A stretch of 21,833 nt of DNA from Mesostigma viride (GCA_009746045.1 RPFO01002139.1:1-21833); one strand, 5' to 3'; shown: positions 6,772 through 14,273, numbered from the stretch's first letter. Numbers and translations are program-made. Notes: a model not told the origin generated them from the letters alone.

Positions 6772-6789
6772 AGTACCCTCCAATCCGTG
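6772..6789 (+). repeat. 18-base direct repeat downstream of repeat copy 2
   Basis: agtaccctccaatccgtg at 6772-6789 matches agtatcctccaatccgtg at 7668-7685 with one mismatch. Both lie just beyond a copy of the repeat unit and upstream of a plus-strand gene (at 6938 and 7862). The pair may be part of the duplicated unit or a shared 5' regulatory element. Confidence 0.5.
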
Positions 6790-6937
6790 AATAGCACGTC
6801 GCGCCGATCGGATCCGATCGGGACGCGTCCTCGCGTCGGCCCGTCGTCGACCCGTTTGCTGTGGACGGGGAGTCATAAACCCGCGCGTGTGGCCCCCCAC
6901 TCGAATCCCGTGCCGAACAATAGAGAGGACCGCGCCC

Positions 6938-7453
6938 ATGGAGCCCTGCATGTTCCCGATGGAGGACATCACCAACGTCCGGATGTCCCGCGAGTCCGAA
7001 AGGATCGCGACCCCGTCCGTGCGTCCGCCGAGGCCGCCGCCGCGTGTCGAGAGGCCGTATCCGAGAGGGAAGGAAAACCGTCCGCCGTCCGCCCCGTCCG
7101 TCCACCCGTGGTTCGCCGTCCCCGAGTTCGTACGGAGGGCGGTGGAGCGCGCCGCCGGCGAGGCGGGGGAGGGCGCCGACGCGCTGCGGACGTTGTGCCG
7201 CTGCGAGATGTGTCTGGACCGCCTTTCCGTGGCCTTCGTCCCCCACACCGAGAGCGCGTCGCACGTCCACGCGGCCGCGGTCTGCGGCGCGTGTGCCACG
7301 GCCGTCGCGGGAGTGGCCAAGGGAGAGGGGATGGATTGTCCTCTGTGCGTGAAGTCCCTCCGCAAGCCGCCGTGCCGCCTCGTCGCGCCGTACTTCCGCT
7401 TCTGCGACCAACGCACGATCGTGGCGCTCGTGGCGGGCCGGTGGATGGAGTGA
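6938..7453 (+). CDS. RING-like zinc-finger protein, 171 aa
   Basis: The ATG at 6938 has a good eukaryotic context (cgcccATGG); the same frame extends to an ATG at 6887, adding 17 residues, which is less likely. After a Pro/Arg-rich region (residues 25-55) the protein has a cysteine/histidine cluster: C89-x2-C92, then H109-x-H111, C116-x2-C119 and C134-P-L-C137. The spacing resembles a RING finger in which the third ligand is His rather than Cys, with a slightly long H-to-C gap. RING proteins commonly act as E3 ubiquitin ligases, and several large DNA viruses encode them; activity here is inference. The gene lies between two copies of the repeat unit, and its transcript may end at the hairpin at 7541-7563. 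A TATA-like cataaa lies at about 6874. Confidence 0.7.
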   Translation: MEPCMFPMEDITNVRMSRESERIATPSVRPPRPPPRVERPYPRGKENRPPSAPSVHPWFAVPEFVRRAVERAAGEAGEGADALRTLCRCEMCLDRLSVAFVPHTESASHVHAAAVCGACATAVAGVAKGEGMDCPLCVKSLRKPPCRLVAPYFRFCDQRTIVALVAGRWME

Positions 7454-7454
7454 T

Positions 7455-7657
7455 AGAGGGAGGAAGGGAGCGATGGTGAAATCGGCTAAGTCCGAAACGA
7501 AGGATTTCGGTCCCGGGAATTTTTTTTTTTCCGATTGATACCGGCCCAGGGGGGGTGGGCCGGAACACCGGAACAGTGGTCTTTTTTGGGGTCTGGAAGG
7601 GGGGTTTCAGGGGTCAAAAAATAGGGGTCGAGGAGGGTGGATCAGGAGGGGTGCACG
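7455..7657 (+). repeat. Third, unpaired copy of the repeat unit
   Basis: The block from the G/A-rich start through cggctaagtccgaaacgaag, the ggatttcggtccc block, a T run, the CCGGCCCA-G7-TGGGCCGG hairpin and the gggtcaaaaaataggggtc block repeats the right arm of the 5995-6759 palindrome in the same orientation. Similarity to the left arm (read in reverse) continues further, through gaggggtgcac and GC-rich sequence near 7657. It lacks the inner A+T-rich part. It begins just after the stop of the RING-like gene and ends upstream of the gene at 7862. The 7454-7861 spacer otherwise holds a direct repeat and a TATA box. Confidence 0.8.
7541..7563. terminator. GC hairpin, copy 3 (G7 loop)
   Basis: The stem CCGGCCCA/TGGGCCGG with a G7 loop lies 88 bases past the stop of the RING-like gene, in the sense orientation. 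It is a plausible 3' end structure for that transcript. Confidence 0.5.
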
Positions 7658-7667
7658 CGCGCGCGGT

Positions 7668-7685
7668 AGTATCCTCCAATCCGTG
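7668..7685 (+). repeat. 18-base direct repeat downstream of repeat copy 3
   Basis: agtatcctccaatccgtg matches 6772-6789 with one mismatch, at the same relative place after a repeat unit. It lies about 50 bases before the TATA box of the gene at 7862. Confidence 0.5.
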
Positions 7686-7734
7686 GACGGAGCGCCGCGC
7701 CTCCTCCCGCGAATCGTCACGGCGGGATTCCGGG

Positions 7735-7741
7735 TATATAA
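7735..7741 (+). promoter_or_regulatory. TATA box upstream of the gene at 7862
   Basis: TATATAA in a GC-rich setting (ccgggTATATAAgcggc) lies 121 bases before the ATG at 7862. It is the clearest TATA-like element in the window. It implies a 5' leader of roughly 90 bases if the spacing is as in standard TATA promoters. Confidence 0.55.
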
Positions 7742-7861
7742 GCGGCCGAGGGAGAGGGAGACCCCATCTCGCCATCCCGATCCTCCCAACCCCACGAAAC
7801 CCGAAACAGTGCCGGACACGAGACTTGTCCGAGTGTCCTCTTGCCAAAAAAGACGTCCGCC

Positions 7862-8329
7862 ATGTCCGCCAGTCTTGCCGCTGACGGTGCCATGAATCGC
7901 CCCGTGTACACCCCGTCGTGGCCCGCGGCCTTCCCGGACGCCCGCCGCGCACCTGCGAACATGATCCGGGCCGCGAAAGACAACGCCAAGCTCCTGAAGG
8001 ACTTGAACGAACGGCGCCTCTGGCTGGAGTGCACGGACCTGTTCGCGACGGACGAGGAGACGTCCGCGAGGCGACAAGAGCTGTTCTCGATCCGGAGGGA
8101 GATCGAGATGTGCGACCGAACCGCCGCGTTGTGGGACGGGCCGGTCGCCGAAAGGGTGACGATGGAGGCCGCCATGAACAGGGACGCCGGCGCGTGGAAA
8201 AAAGCGCCGTCGCGACGGATCCGTCCCACGTCCGTGCCCGGCCCGGCGAGGTCGCCGATGGCGATCTCCGGAGGGGCGTCCGCGATTGCGCCGACGCGCG
8301 CGTCCGAGGACGCGGGGGAGACGCGGTGA
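7862..8329 (+). CDS. Unidentified charged protein, 155 aa
   Basis: The ATG at 7862 begins MSASLAADGAMNRPVYTPSW; another ATG in frame at 7841 would add seven residues. Residues about 33-100 form a helical, charged segment (MIRAAKDNAKLLKDLNERRL, ARRQELFSIRREIEMCDR) that could make a coiled coil. The C-terminus is a Pro/Ser/Ala-rich disordered tail. There is no membrane segment. No family is recognised. A clear TATA box lies upstream, and an AATAAA at 8445-8450 lies 116 bases past the stop. The gene directly follows the third repeat unit. Confidence 0.65.
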   Translation: MSASLAADGAMNRPVYTPSWPAAFPDARRAPANMIRAAKDNAKLLKDLNERRLWLECTDLFATDEETSARRQELFSIRREIEMCDRTAALWDGPVAERVTMEAAMNRDAGAWKKAPSRRIRPTSVPGPARSPMAISGGASAIAPTRASEDAGETR

Positions 8330-8444
8330 ACGCCGTCGTGACTGCATGGATTTTCTAGTCCCGCGTGGAATGCGTTGAACTCGGATCGATGATCGAGCGC
8401 GCGATGATTCCTTCAATGGGTTTGAATAAGACGGAAGGTTTATT

Positions 8445-8450
8445 AATAAA
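8445..8450 (+). terminator. AATAAA poly(A)-type signal
   Basis: AATAAA lies in an A+T-rich stretch (gtttattaataaaagg) 116 bases after the stop of the gene at 7862-8329 and before the next ATG at 8528. Confidence 0.45.
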
Positions 8451-8527
8451 AGGCTTTATGGACTTGTTCGTTCCGTGACCGGAGTATCGATCCCATGCAT
8501 TCACGATCACTCGCGGACTAGGAAAAA

Positions 8528-8857
8528 ATGTGTAAGAGGCTGTATATGATAGCGCGGATGCAGTGCAAAGGAAAGACTCTCAAGGGCGCGAAGTGTCGCA
8601 ATCGCAGTCAGGAGGGCCGCGCGTACTGCGCCCTCCACGGCAAGAGACGCGAGACAAAGAAGACCGCACCCTCGCGTCCGTCGAAACGGCGAGCGGCCCC
8701 GCAGTCGCGCGCGAGGTCGTCCGCCGGTAGACGTCGGCACCGCGTCCGGCAGGAGGGAGAGGAGAAGGAGAGGGGCGACGATGACGAAAAATACGTCGCG
8801 TCTGACGAGAATGACGCCCTGTCGGCCGCGTTGGGTTCGTTAGAGCGGAAAGGATAG
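8528..8857 (+). CDS. Small Cys/His zinc-binding protein with basic tail, 109 aa
   Basis: The frame starts at an ATG after an A-rich stretch (ggaaaaaATG) and has a compact C13-x9-C23-x10-C34-x2-H37 motif in the sequence MQCKGKTLKGAKC...YCALHGKR. This C/C/C-x2-H pattern is common in small proteins of phages and giant viruses and is predicted to bind one zinc ion. The rest is a basic, Arg/Ser-rich linker followed by an acidic segment (EEKERGDDDEKYV). The frame stops at TAG 8855-8857, but the same frame continues open and coding-like straight into the gene at 8909-9169. The two may therefore be one protein interrupted by a nonsense codon. Function unknown; nucleic-acid binding is plausible. Confidence 0.65.
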   Translation: MCKRLYMIARMQCKGKTLKGAKCRNRSQEGRAYCALHGKRRETKKTAPSRPSKRRAAPQSRARSSAGRRRHRVRQEGEEKERGDDDEKYVASDENDALSAALGSLERKG

Positions 8858-8908
8858 GAGGAGGACCGCGACGACGCGTCCGAATTGTCCGATTCGTCCG
8901 TCTCGTCC

Positions 8909-9169
8909 ATGGAGATCGGTAACGATGAAGATCAGGTGTTTGAACCGCTTTCGGCTGCGCAAGAGGCGAGACTGGATCGAGAGGCCGAGGAATGGGTGTC
9001 GAGAAATAAGTGGATCGACGTCAATGACTTGGATGGCAGTATTGACAGACGTCTCAAAGAGTTAAAGGCAAGGATCGAGGAAAACGAGAGAAGTCGTCCC
9101 GGTCGGCTCAAACGACCCACGGACGAACAGTCGTCTCGAGCGGGCCCTTGGAAAAACAAACGCCGTTAA
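8909..9169 (+). CDS. Charged helical protein, 86 aa; possibly the 3' part of the preceding gene
   Basis: Read from the ATG at 8909 the protein is MEIGNDEDQVFEPLSAAQEA followed by charged helical sequence (RLDREAEEWVSRNKW, RRLKELKARIEENERSR) and a basic end (PWKNKRR). It is in the same frame as the upstream gene. The 51 bases from the TAG to the ATG have no further stop, nearly all G/C third positions, and read as an acidic Ser-rich linker (EEDRDDASELSDSSVSS) that resembles the flanking sequence. Two explanations are a separate gene with an ATG start, or a single roughly 213-codon gene with an internal TAG. No family is recognised. Confidence 0.55.
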   Translation: MEIGNDEDQVFEPLSAAQEARLDREAEEWVSRNKWIDVNDLDGSIDRRLKELKARIEENERSRPGRLKRPTDEQSSRAGPWKNKRR

Positions 9170-9366
9170 GGTGCAATGGAACGAGCCCATGCTTCCGGCT
9201 GATGGTTCGCGAGTGTTTGCCGAAATGGGTGCCGTGCACTAATTCGATCGATTTATCATTCCGTGGTTAATAATCAATTCTGTTTGACACACACGCGTTT
9301 TTGTCACGCGAATCCCTCACGAGTACCCGCGGCCTGTGTAGCTAGCTAGGATTTCCGCGGCGGTCG

Positions 9367-10395
9367 TCAGTTGGAGTACCGCGCCAACACGCGCGCGGTC
9401 CCGTTCGCGATCGCGCCCCGCGGTTTCACCCACTCCAGGCTCTCGTCGTTGGCCACCCGGAAACCGTACGTCGCCTCGGTAGGTCCGTACATCTCCTTCC
9501 ATCCGTACAGCAGCGTGTTCTTGTCGGCGACGGCCGACCCCTGGATGAAACGGGCGTCGTCGAACCACAAGCTCCACCCCGAGTACCCCGGATTCAACCG
9601 CACCCACGCGGCGCCGAACGCGATAAAGCTGTCCTCGGAGCTTCCGACCAGGTCGCCGTCCTTGTACACCCTGAAACTCGACCCCTGGTTGGTGATGGCC
9701 AAGTGGAAAGGCTGATCGCCGACGGTCGCGGTGGTAGAGAACAGCGAGTTGCCGTCGTAGAATTGGAGCAGGCCGTCGGTTTTCCGCACCCTCACGTCCG
9801 CGTACCCGTACTCGATCAGCTCCTTGTGCGATAGTGACGTGGGAGTCGACAGGTCCTGGCGGGGGATCACCTTCACCGCGAACGTGAAGGTCCCGGCGGG
9901 CATGTTGTAGACGACCCCGGACGAGTTCGTGATCTTGAGCACCCCGTCCTCTACGGGAGCGGGGGAGCCGTCGATCGTGAACGATTTCGCGGGCGCGCCC
10001 GTCGCGCTCTCCGCGGACTCGTCGAAATCCCAGCGGTACGTGTCCGCCCCGCTGGCCAGCGACGAGACGGACACCGCCGTCCCCGGCACCGTGACGGGGG
10101 CGGGGAACCGTCGCGTGAACACGAGTTGGCCGCCGTCGAAGTGCCAATACGCTCCCTCGGCCGCGTCCCCGGTCGCGACGGACGCCGCGCCAACGCTCAA
10201 TCCGCCCCGCACGATCGCGTCGCCGTCCACGTCCGCGGCGTGCGGGGTCGCGCCCGGACGAAGCACCACGCTCTCGGACGCGGTCAAGGTCAGGGTCTTG
10301 ACGGTCGCGGCCTCCTCGTCGTCGCCGCGCACCTCGTTGGCGCGGATCTCGCGGGTTCGGGACACTCCCAGCTCCTCGCACGGGGTCGCGGACAT
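9367..10395 (-). CDS. LamG/concanavalin-like virion-type protein, paralog 1, 342 aa
   Basis: This is an intact ATG-initiated gene. The N-terminus (residues 1-115) has short beta-strand repeats such as TVKTLTLTASESVVLRPGAT and DVDGDAIVRGGLSVG, like the shafts of viral fibre proteins. Residues about 165-285 resemble a LamG/concanavalin A-like sandwich, with the typical 'HLA-VYKDG-LVGS' strand pair (PFHLAITNQGSSFRVYKDGD) and WSLWFDDARFIQG. The C-terminus carries DKNTLLYGWKEMYG and YGFRVANDESLEWV, both conserved in the neighbouring paralog. The domain usually binds carbohydrate or protein ligands, so a surface-exposed virion protein or host-attachment role is plausible but inferred. There is no signal peptide or membrane span. 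It lies directly downstream of paralog 2 on the same strand. Confidence 0.7.
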   Translation of the reverse strand: MSATPCEELGVSRTREIRANEVRGDDEEAATVKTLTLTASESVVLRPGATPHAADVDGDAIVRGGLSVGAASVATGDAAEGAYWHFDGGQLVFTRRFPAPVTVPGTAVSVSSLASGADTYRWDFDESAESATGAPAKSFTIDGSPAPVEDGVLKITNSSGVVYNMPAGTFTFAVKVIPRQDLSTPTSLSHKELIEYGYADVRVRKTDGLLQFYDGNSLFSTTATVGDQPFHLAITNQGSSFRVYKDGDLVGSSEDSFIAFGAAWVRLNPGYSGWSLWFDDARFIQGSAVADKNTLLYGWKEMYGPTEATYGFRVANDESLEWVKPRGAIANGTARVLARYSN

Positions 10396-10436
10396 CTCGG
10401 CCGGACGCTCGGCCGCTTCTCAACGGGGCGGACAGA

Positions 10437-11542
10437 TTAATTCGAGCTCTGCGTGACCACGTCGGCGGTTCCGTCCGCGATCGCGCCCAGATCGTTGCTG
10501 CCCGTGACGGTGCACGGCGCCGGATTGCCCAGCGCCCGGACGGCCGCGCCGGAGCCCCGCGCCTTCACGAGCTGCAGGCTCTCGTCGTTGGCGACCCGGA
10601 AGCCGTACGTCACGGTCTCCGGTGCGGCGTACATCTCGCGCCATCCGTACAGCATAGCGTTCTTGTCCGTCAGGGCCGTGCCGGCGATCACGCGGAGGTC
10701 GTCGTACCACACGCCTTCCGCGTCCGCGCCCCCCGAGAGGGAGAGCGCGTCGGTGGGTCCGAGGGACGCGTTCGTGGAGGTTACCGCCAGCGCCCCGTCG
10801 ATGTAGATGCGGGCCGTCGTGCCGCTCACCGTGAGCGCGGCCACGAAGGGCTCGGTGTTGACCGCGACCCCGCTCAGCTTGCCGCCCGTGCCCGAGTCGT
10901 CGCTGACGTTGTCCCGCAGCACCACGTACCCGTGGTTGGCCACCCGGAGGCCGACGGTCTTGTAGCCGAACAGGTCGAAATTCCCGGCGGGGGCGGAGAG
11001 GTCGTATCGGGGATGACCTTGACGACGATCGTGAAGGAGGACGGCAGCCCGAGACCCGTCACCTGGGCGGTGCCCGTCTTGAGGACCCCGTTTTCGACCG
11101 TGGCGTATTGAAGGTCGAACGTTTTCTGCGGCGAGCCGACGGTGCTCCCCCCGCCGGCCGTGAACTCCCATCGATACGTGTCCGCCCCGGAGGCCAGCGA
11201 GGACAGGGCGACGGTCGTACCCGGCGCCAGGCGGTCGGCCGCGGCGATCGTCCTGGTCAGCAGCAGCTGGCCGCCCTCGAGGTGCCAGTACGACCCCGAG
11301 AAGTCGGACGCGGACAGCGCGCCCGTGCTCGCGGCGACGTCGCCAAGTGTCAGGGTCCCGCGCACAATCGCGTCGCCGTCCACGTCCACGACGCTACCGG
11401 GGGCCGCGCCCGGACGCAACACGACGCTCTCGGACGCGGCGACCGTGAGGGTCTTGACGGTCGCGTTCTCGGCGTCGTCCCCTCTCACCTCGTTGGCGAA
11501 CACCGCGCGGGACCTCGAGACTCCCAATTCCTCGCACGACAT
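10437..11542 (-). pseudogene. LamG/concanavalin-like protein, paralog 2, with a one-base frameshift
   Basis: It starts at ATG 11542 with MSCEELGVSRSRAVFANEV, nearly the same as paralog 1, and keeps the same order of blocks: TVKTLT-ASESVVLRPGA, DVDGDAIVRG, SSLASGADTYRW, VVKVIP, then TARIYIDGALAVT, DKNAMLYGWREMYA and YGFRVANDESL before TAA at 10437. The reading frame breaks after VVKVIP. At 11009-11012 the minus strand has four C residues where paralog 1 has five, and the remaining coding sequence continues in the -1 frame. The total length is two more than a multiple of three. Everything on both sides is well conserved, so this is either a very recent mutation or a homopolymer error in the sequence. 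If intact it would be about 368 residues with the same inferred surface role. Confidence 0.7.
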
Positions 11543-11642
11543 GATACGTTCGCGTGTGTCTTGATAGAAAGCCGCGGTTTTATTTGTCCGCGTCGCGGCC
11601 GACCGGGCGCGAATTTCTCGCGGGGTACTGAAGTCCGGCCGG

Positions 11643-12101
11643 ATGCGCCCGGCCCCGTCGACCGCCCATTCGGCGGACGCGCCCGTCGCGGCGTCCCCGC
11701 TGGACCACTCGTCGGCCAAGGAACTGCACGCCTTTTTGGTGGCGTCCGAGCGGTCCGGTTTCCCCCCTCGATGGAACCTGGTGTACAGCGAGTCGCCCCT
11801 CAAAGCGCTGTGGGCCGTGCGCGAGGTGTCGAGGTGGCATCTGGGGTTCTCGGACCTGTGCGAGTCGCTGCGTTCGAACGACCCGTTCGTGCCGATGCGC
11901 TACTTGCTGCTGTGGTCGGACGACGGCAACGAGATCCCGTGGCACTTCATGTCGAAGATCCGCGTGTGCTGCGCCGCCCTGGGGTTCGAGACGTACGACT
12001 GCTTGGCGGACATGTGGAGGCCCGGGGCGCACGCGAACGCGTGCGTGCCGCCCGGGGTCCTCGAGATGGCGGTGGTCGTGCGCGGCGTCGTGGCCGCGTG
12101 A
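11643..12101 (+). CDS. Unidentified protein, 152 aa
   Basis: An ATG-initiated frame encodes a soluble protein with ordinary composition: SSAKELHAFLVASERSGFPP, WNLVYSESPLKALWAVREVS, RYLLLWSDDGNEIPWHF, and a Cys-containing part (KIRVCCAALGFETYDCLADM). It ends at 12101. There is no membrane segment or signal peptide, and I recognise no domain. It is divergent from the LamG paralog 2 gene, with 100 bases between the starts, so a shared two-way promoter is likely. The Rieske-type gene starts 65 bases after its stop. Confidence 0.65.
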   Translation: MRPAPSTAHSADAPVAASPLDHSSAKELHAFLVASERSGFPPRWNLVYSESPLKALWAVREVSRWHLGFSDLCESLRSNDPFVPMRYLLLWSDDGNEIPWHFMSKIRVCCAALGFETYDCLADMWRPGAHANACVPPGVLEMAVVVRGVVAA

Positions 12102-12166
12102 GTCGCGAACCGGGAGTGGGTCGCTCCGAGCGGCCTCCACAATTTCTCGGCCTATAATAGAAAGCC

Positions 12167-13206
12167 ATGGCCTCCGCGGTGCGCGCCTGTCTCGTCGCGC
12201 CGGCCGGGCGCGGACCCCGCGCGGCGGCGAACGAGCGACCGGACAAGTGGGTGTGCGTGGGACGCAAGCCCCGATCGACGGAGCTGACCAAGGTGTACAA
12301 CGAGGAGATCCTGCTGTACGCCCACAAGCGGAGGGGCGAGACGCTCGCCGTGAGGAACGCGTGTCCTCACCGCGGGGCGCGGTTGTCCCACAAGTGCAGG
12401 GTGGAGGACGGGTACGTCCGATGCGCGTACCACGGGATGTACTGGGGCGAGCAGAACAACGCCGACAACTATCTGGACGCGAAGGAGGACGCGGACCTGG
12501 TGTGGGTGAACGCCGGCGTGGGCGACGGGGATTCGTCTCCGCCCACGATGCCCGAGTTCGAGGACGGCGGGTACAGGACGTTCTCGTACTCGACGTTCGT
12601 GGGCGCGCACCCGATGATCGTGATGGAGAACCTCTTGGACCACGCGCACCTCCAGCACGTGCACAGCGTGAAAATCGTGGACGCCAAGAGCACCGAGGTC
12701 GCGCCGAGACGGGCCGGGACGGATCCGCGAGTCCCTTCGCGGGCAAGAGCGTGTACAGCTATCCCGTCACGGCCGACTTCGCGGGCCGCGTGCTGTTGGG
12801 ACTCATGCCGGACGAGGGCAGGTCCCTCGAGGCGCCCGCGAAGGGAGCCATGAGGGTCTCGGTCGACAACGAGTTTTATCTGCCGTACACGGCGAGCCTG
12901 CGCTTCCGGATATCCGGTCACGAGAAGCCCGCGTTCGTGCTGTGGTTCAGCGTGCAGCCCTACGAGGCGGACAGGTCCCGCGTCACGTGCCGCGTGTCCC
13001 GCAACATCCTGACGGACCCCGCGTGGGACTTCTTGTTCTGGCTGGTCAACGTCCTTCCGCTGAAGGAGGACGACGACATCGTCTCGAACGTCGTCGCGGA
13101 GGATTGGTGGCGCAACCGCCTGACCCCCGCCGACGCGTTCGTGAAGCTGTACAGGGACCGCATGGAGGAGGTGTACGGCATCGTGTTCCCCGAGCCGTTC
13201 GCGTGA
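12167..13206 (+). CDS. Rieske-type [2Fe-2S] non-heme iron oxygenase, frameshifted, about 346 aa
   Basis: The first frame runs from ATG 12167, preceded by a TATA-like cctataatag. It contains the Rieske motif C66-P-H68-R-G ... C86-A-Y-H89-G with the canonical 17-residue gap, then the mononuclear iron motif N155-L-L-D158-x2-H161-x4-H166. Both cofactor sites are complete. The layout matches Rieske oxygenases of the pheophorbide a oxygenase/vanillate demethylase group, which hydroxylate or demethylate aromatic or ring substrates using electrons from a reductase; the substrate here is unknown. Around 12711-12730 the coding switches to the -1 frame, which continues through FAGKSVYSYPVTADFAGRVL and VLWFSVQPYEADRSRVTC to a stop at 13204-13206. 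One base appears to be missing. No reductase gene is visible nearby, so a host partner is implied. It is an uncommon gene for a virus. Confidence 0.8.
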
Positions 13207-13301
13207 CCGTTCGCGCGCGGTGCTAGCTAGAGTTCTACGCCGCGATCGTGTATGTACTGTTGGGAAGACTCTCGCACATCGTCGACTGCATCGTGAACGA
13301 A

Positions 13302-13317
13302 TTTATTGATGAATAAA
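13302..13317. terminator. Back-to-back AATAAA signals between convergent genes
   Basis: Plus-strand AATAAA at 13312-13317 serves the Rieske gene, and minus-strand AATAAA (tttatt at 13302-13307) serves the BRO-like gene. Both sit in one short A+T-rich stretch in the spacer. The arrangement would give overlapping 3' ends. Confidence 0.5.
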
Positions 13318-13394
13318 ATTTACTTAATACAAAACTAATTGCACGCAGTCTTGTTTGGAAATGTCTACCTTGAACTATTTCGGTATGTTTCGGC

Positions 13395-14273
13395 TTACGC
13401 CCTCAGCCTCTTGGCGGCCGGCGCGCACCCGATCGCCACGCGGTCGTGCGCGCGGTTGGCCTCCATGACCTGCTCGTTCGCGATCCGCACCTTCTTGTCC
13501 ACCGGCTGGAGAGCCATCGCGTGCAGTCCGCAGTTGGAGGAGAGAATGGCGAAATGTTTTTCCGTTTCCTGAATCGATCGGATCGGGTCGGCGCCGTTGC
13601 GCACCTGTGTCTCGTGCACGGAGTTCATGAACGCGACTCCCATGCTCATGGGGGGGAGGAAGATGTTTCTCGTGCCCTCACCCTTCTTCAGCCCGTGGTG
13701 AGCGCGGTACTGCCCCGTGTTCATCCCCGTAATGGCGCGGTTGACGCTGTTGTTCACGATGGCGCACGTCCGCCCCATATCCTCCTTGGGAGTGACCGCC
13801 GCGATGGCGGCCATGTGCGATTTGGTCGTCTCGCACGACTTGATGCGAGGGTGTTCCTTGACGGCGACGATTCCGTTCTCCGCGTCCTTGGCATCGGCGC
13901 GGGCGTTGATGTCGTCGGCCAACGACCGGTCCGCGTTCAGGTACCTCCTGAGGAGCACGGCGATCTGCTTGCGGAACTTGGCCGCGACGGTACCGGGGAG
14001 CAGCATTATGATCTCGGAAAGACCGTCTTGGTCGGTCACGGGAGTGTCTCGCTGCCCCGGACCGGGGAATTTGCGGTAGTTAAGGAGCTTAACAACCTCC
14101 TTGTTGGCCCTCTGGAGGTTGAGAAGGTACACCCGAGGCTGCGAAATTCCGATAGCGGCCATTGCGTCGTATACTGAAATTCTGCCGTCGTCCGTCACAC
14201 GGATCTTGCCCTTGAATGAGGGATCGTCCTCGGCCCCGTCGGCCGGGGTCAGATAGTGGACAACGATGGACAT
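13395..14273 (-). CDS. BRO/antirepressor-like DNA-binding protein, paralog B, 292 aa
   Basis: A complete ATG-initiated gene homologous to 2480-3424. The N-terminal domain includes FKGKIRVTDDGRISVYDAMA, YRKFPGPGQRDTPV and EIIMLLPGTVAAKFRKQIAV followed by LLRRYLNAD, the BRO-N/antirepressor-like pattern. The C-terminal module (about residues 175-270) has CAIVNNSVNRAITGMNTGQY and HHGLKKGEGTRN, then GVAFMNSVHE. The protein ends in a short basic tail AAKRLRA like that of paralog A. A role in DNA binding or gene regulation is inferred from the family. Codons 22 to about 92 have been copied to 14531-14744 just upstream of its own start. A poly(A)-type signal lies about 90 bases past the stop. Confidence 0.8.
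   Translation of the reverse strand: MSIVVHYLTPADGAEDDPSFKGKIRVTDDGRISVYDAMAAIGISQPRVYLLNLQRANKEVVKLLNYRKFPGPGQRDTPVTDQDGLSEIIMLLPGTVAAKFRKQIAVLLRRYLNADRSLADDINARADAKDAENGIVAVKEHPRIKSCETTKSHMAAIAAVTPKEDMGRTCAIVNNSVNRAITGMNTGQYRAHHGLKKGEGTRNIFLPPMSMGVAFMNSVHETQVRNGADPIRSIQETEKHFAILSSNCGLHAMALQPVDKKVRIANEQVMEANRAHDRVAIGCAPAAKRLRA
13997..14210. repeat. Source copy of a 214-bp segmental duplication
   Basis: This stretch inside the BRO-like paralog B gene is repeated at 14531-14744, an offset of 534 bases, in the same orientation. By eye there are only two mismatches, at the fourth-from-last positions near the left end (tatg versus aagg after cagcat). It corresponds to codons 22 to about 92. Confidence 0.9.

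Noticed and set aside
11108-12746. Long frames on both strands across the LamG, 11643 and Rieske genes
   Set aside because: They are Arg/Pro/Ser-rich and conflict with three genes that have recognisable domains or good composition.
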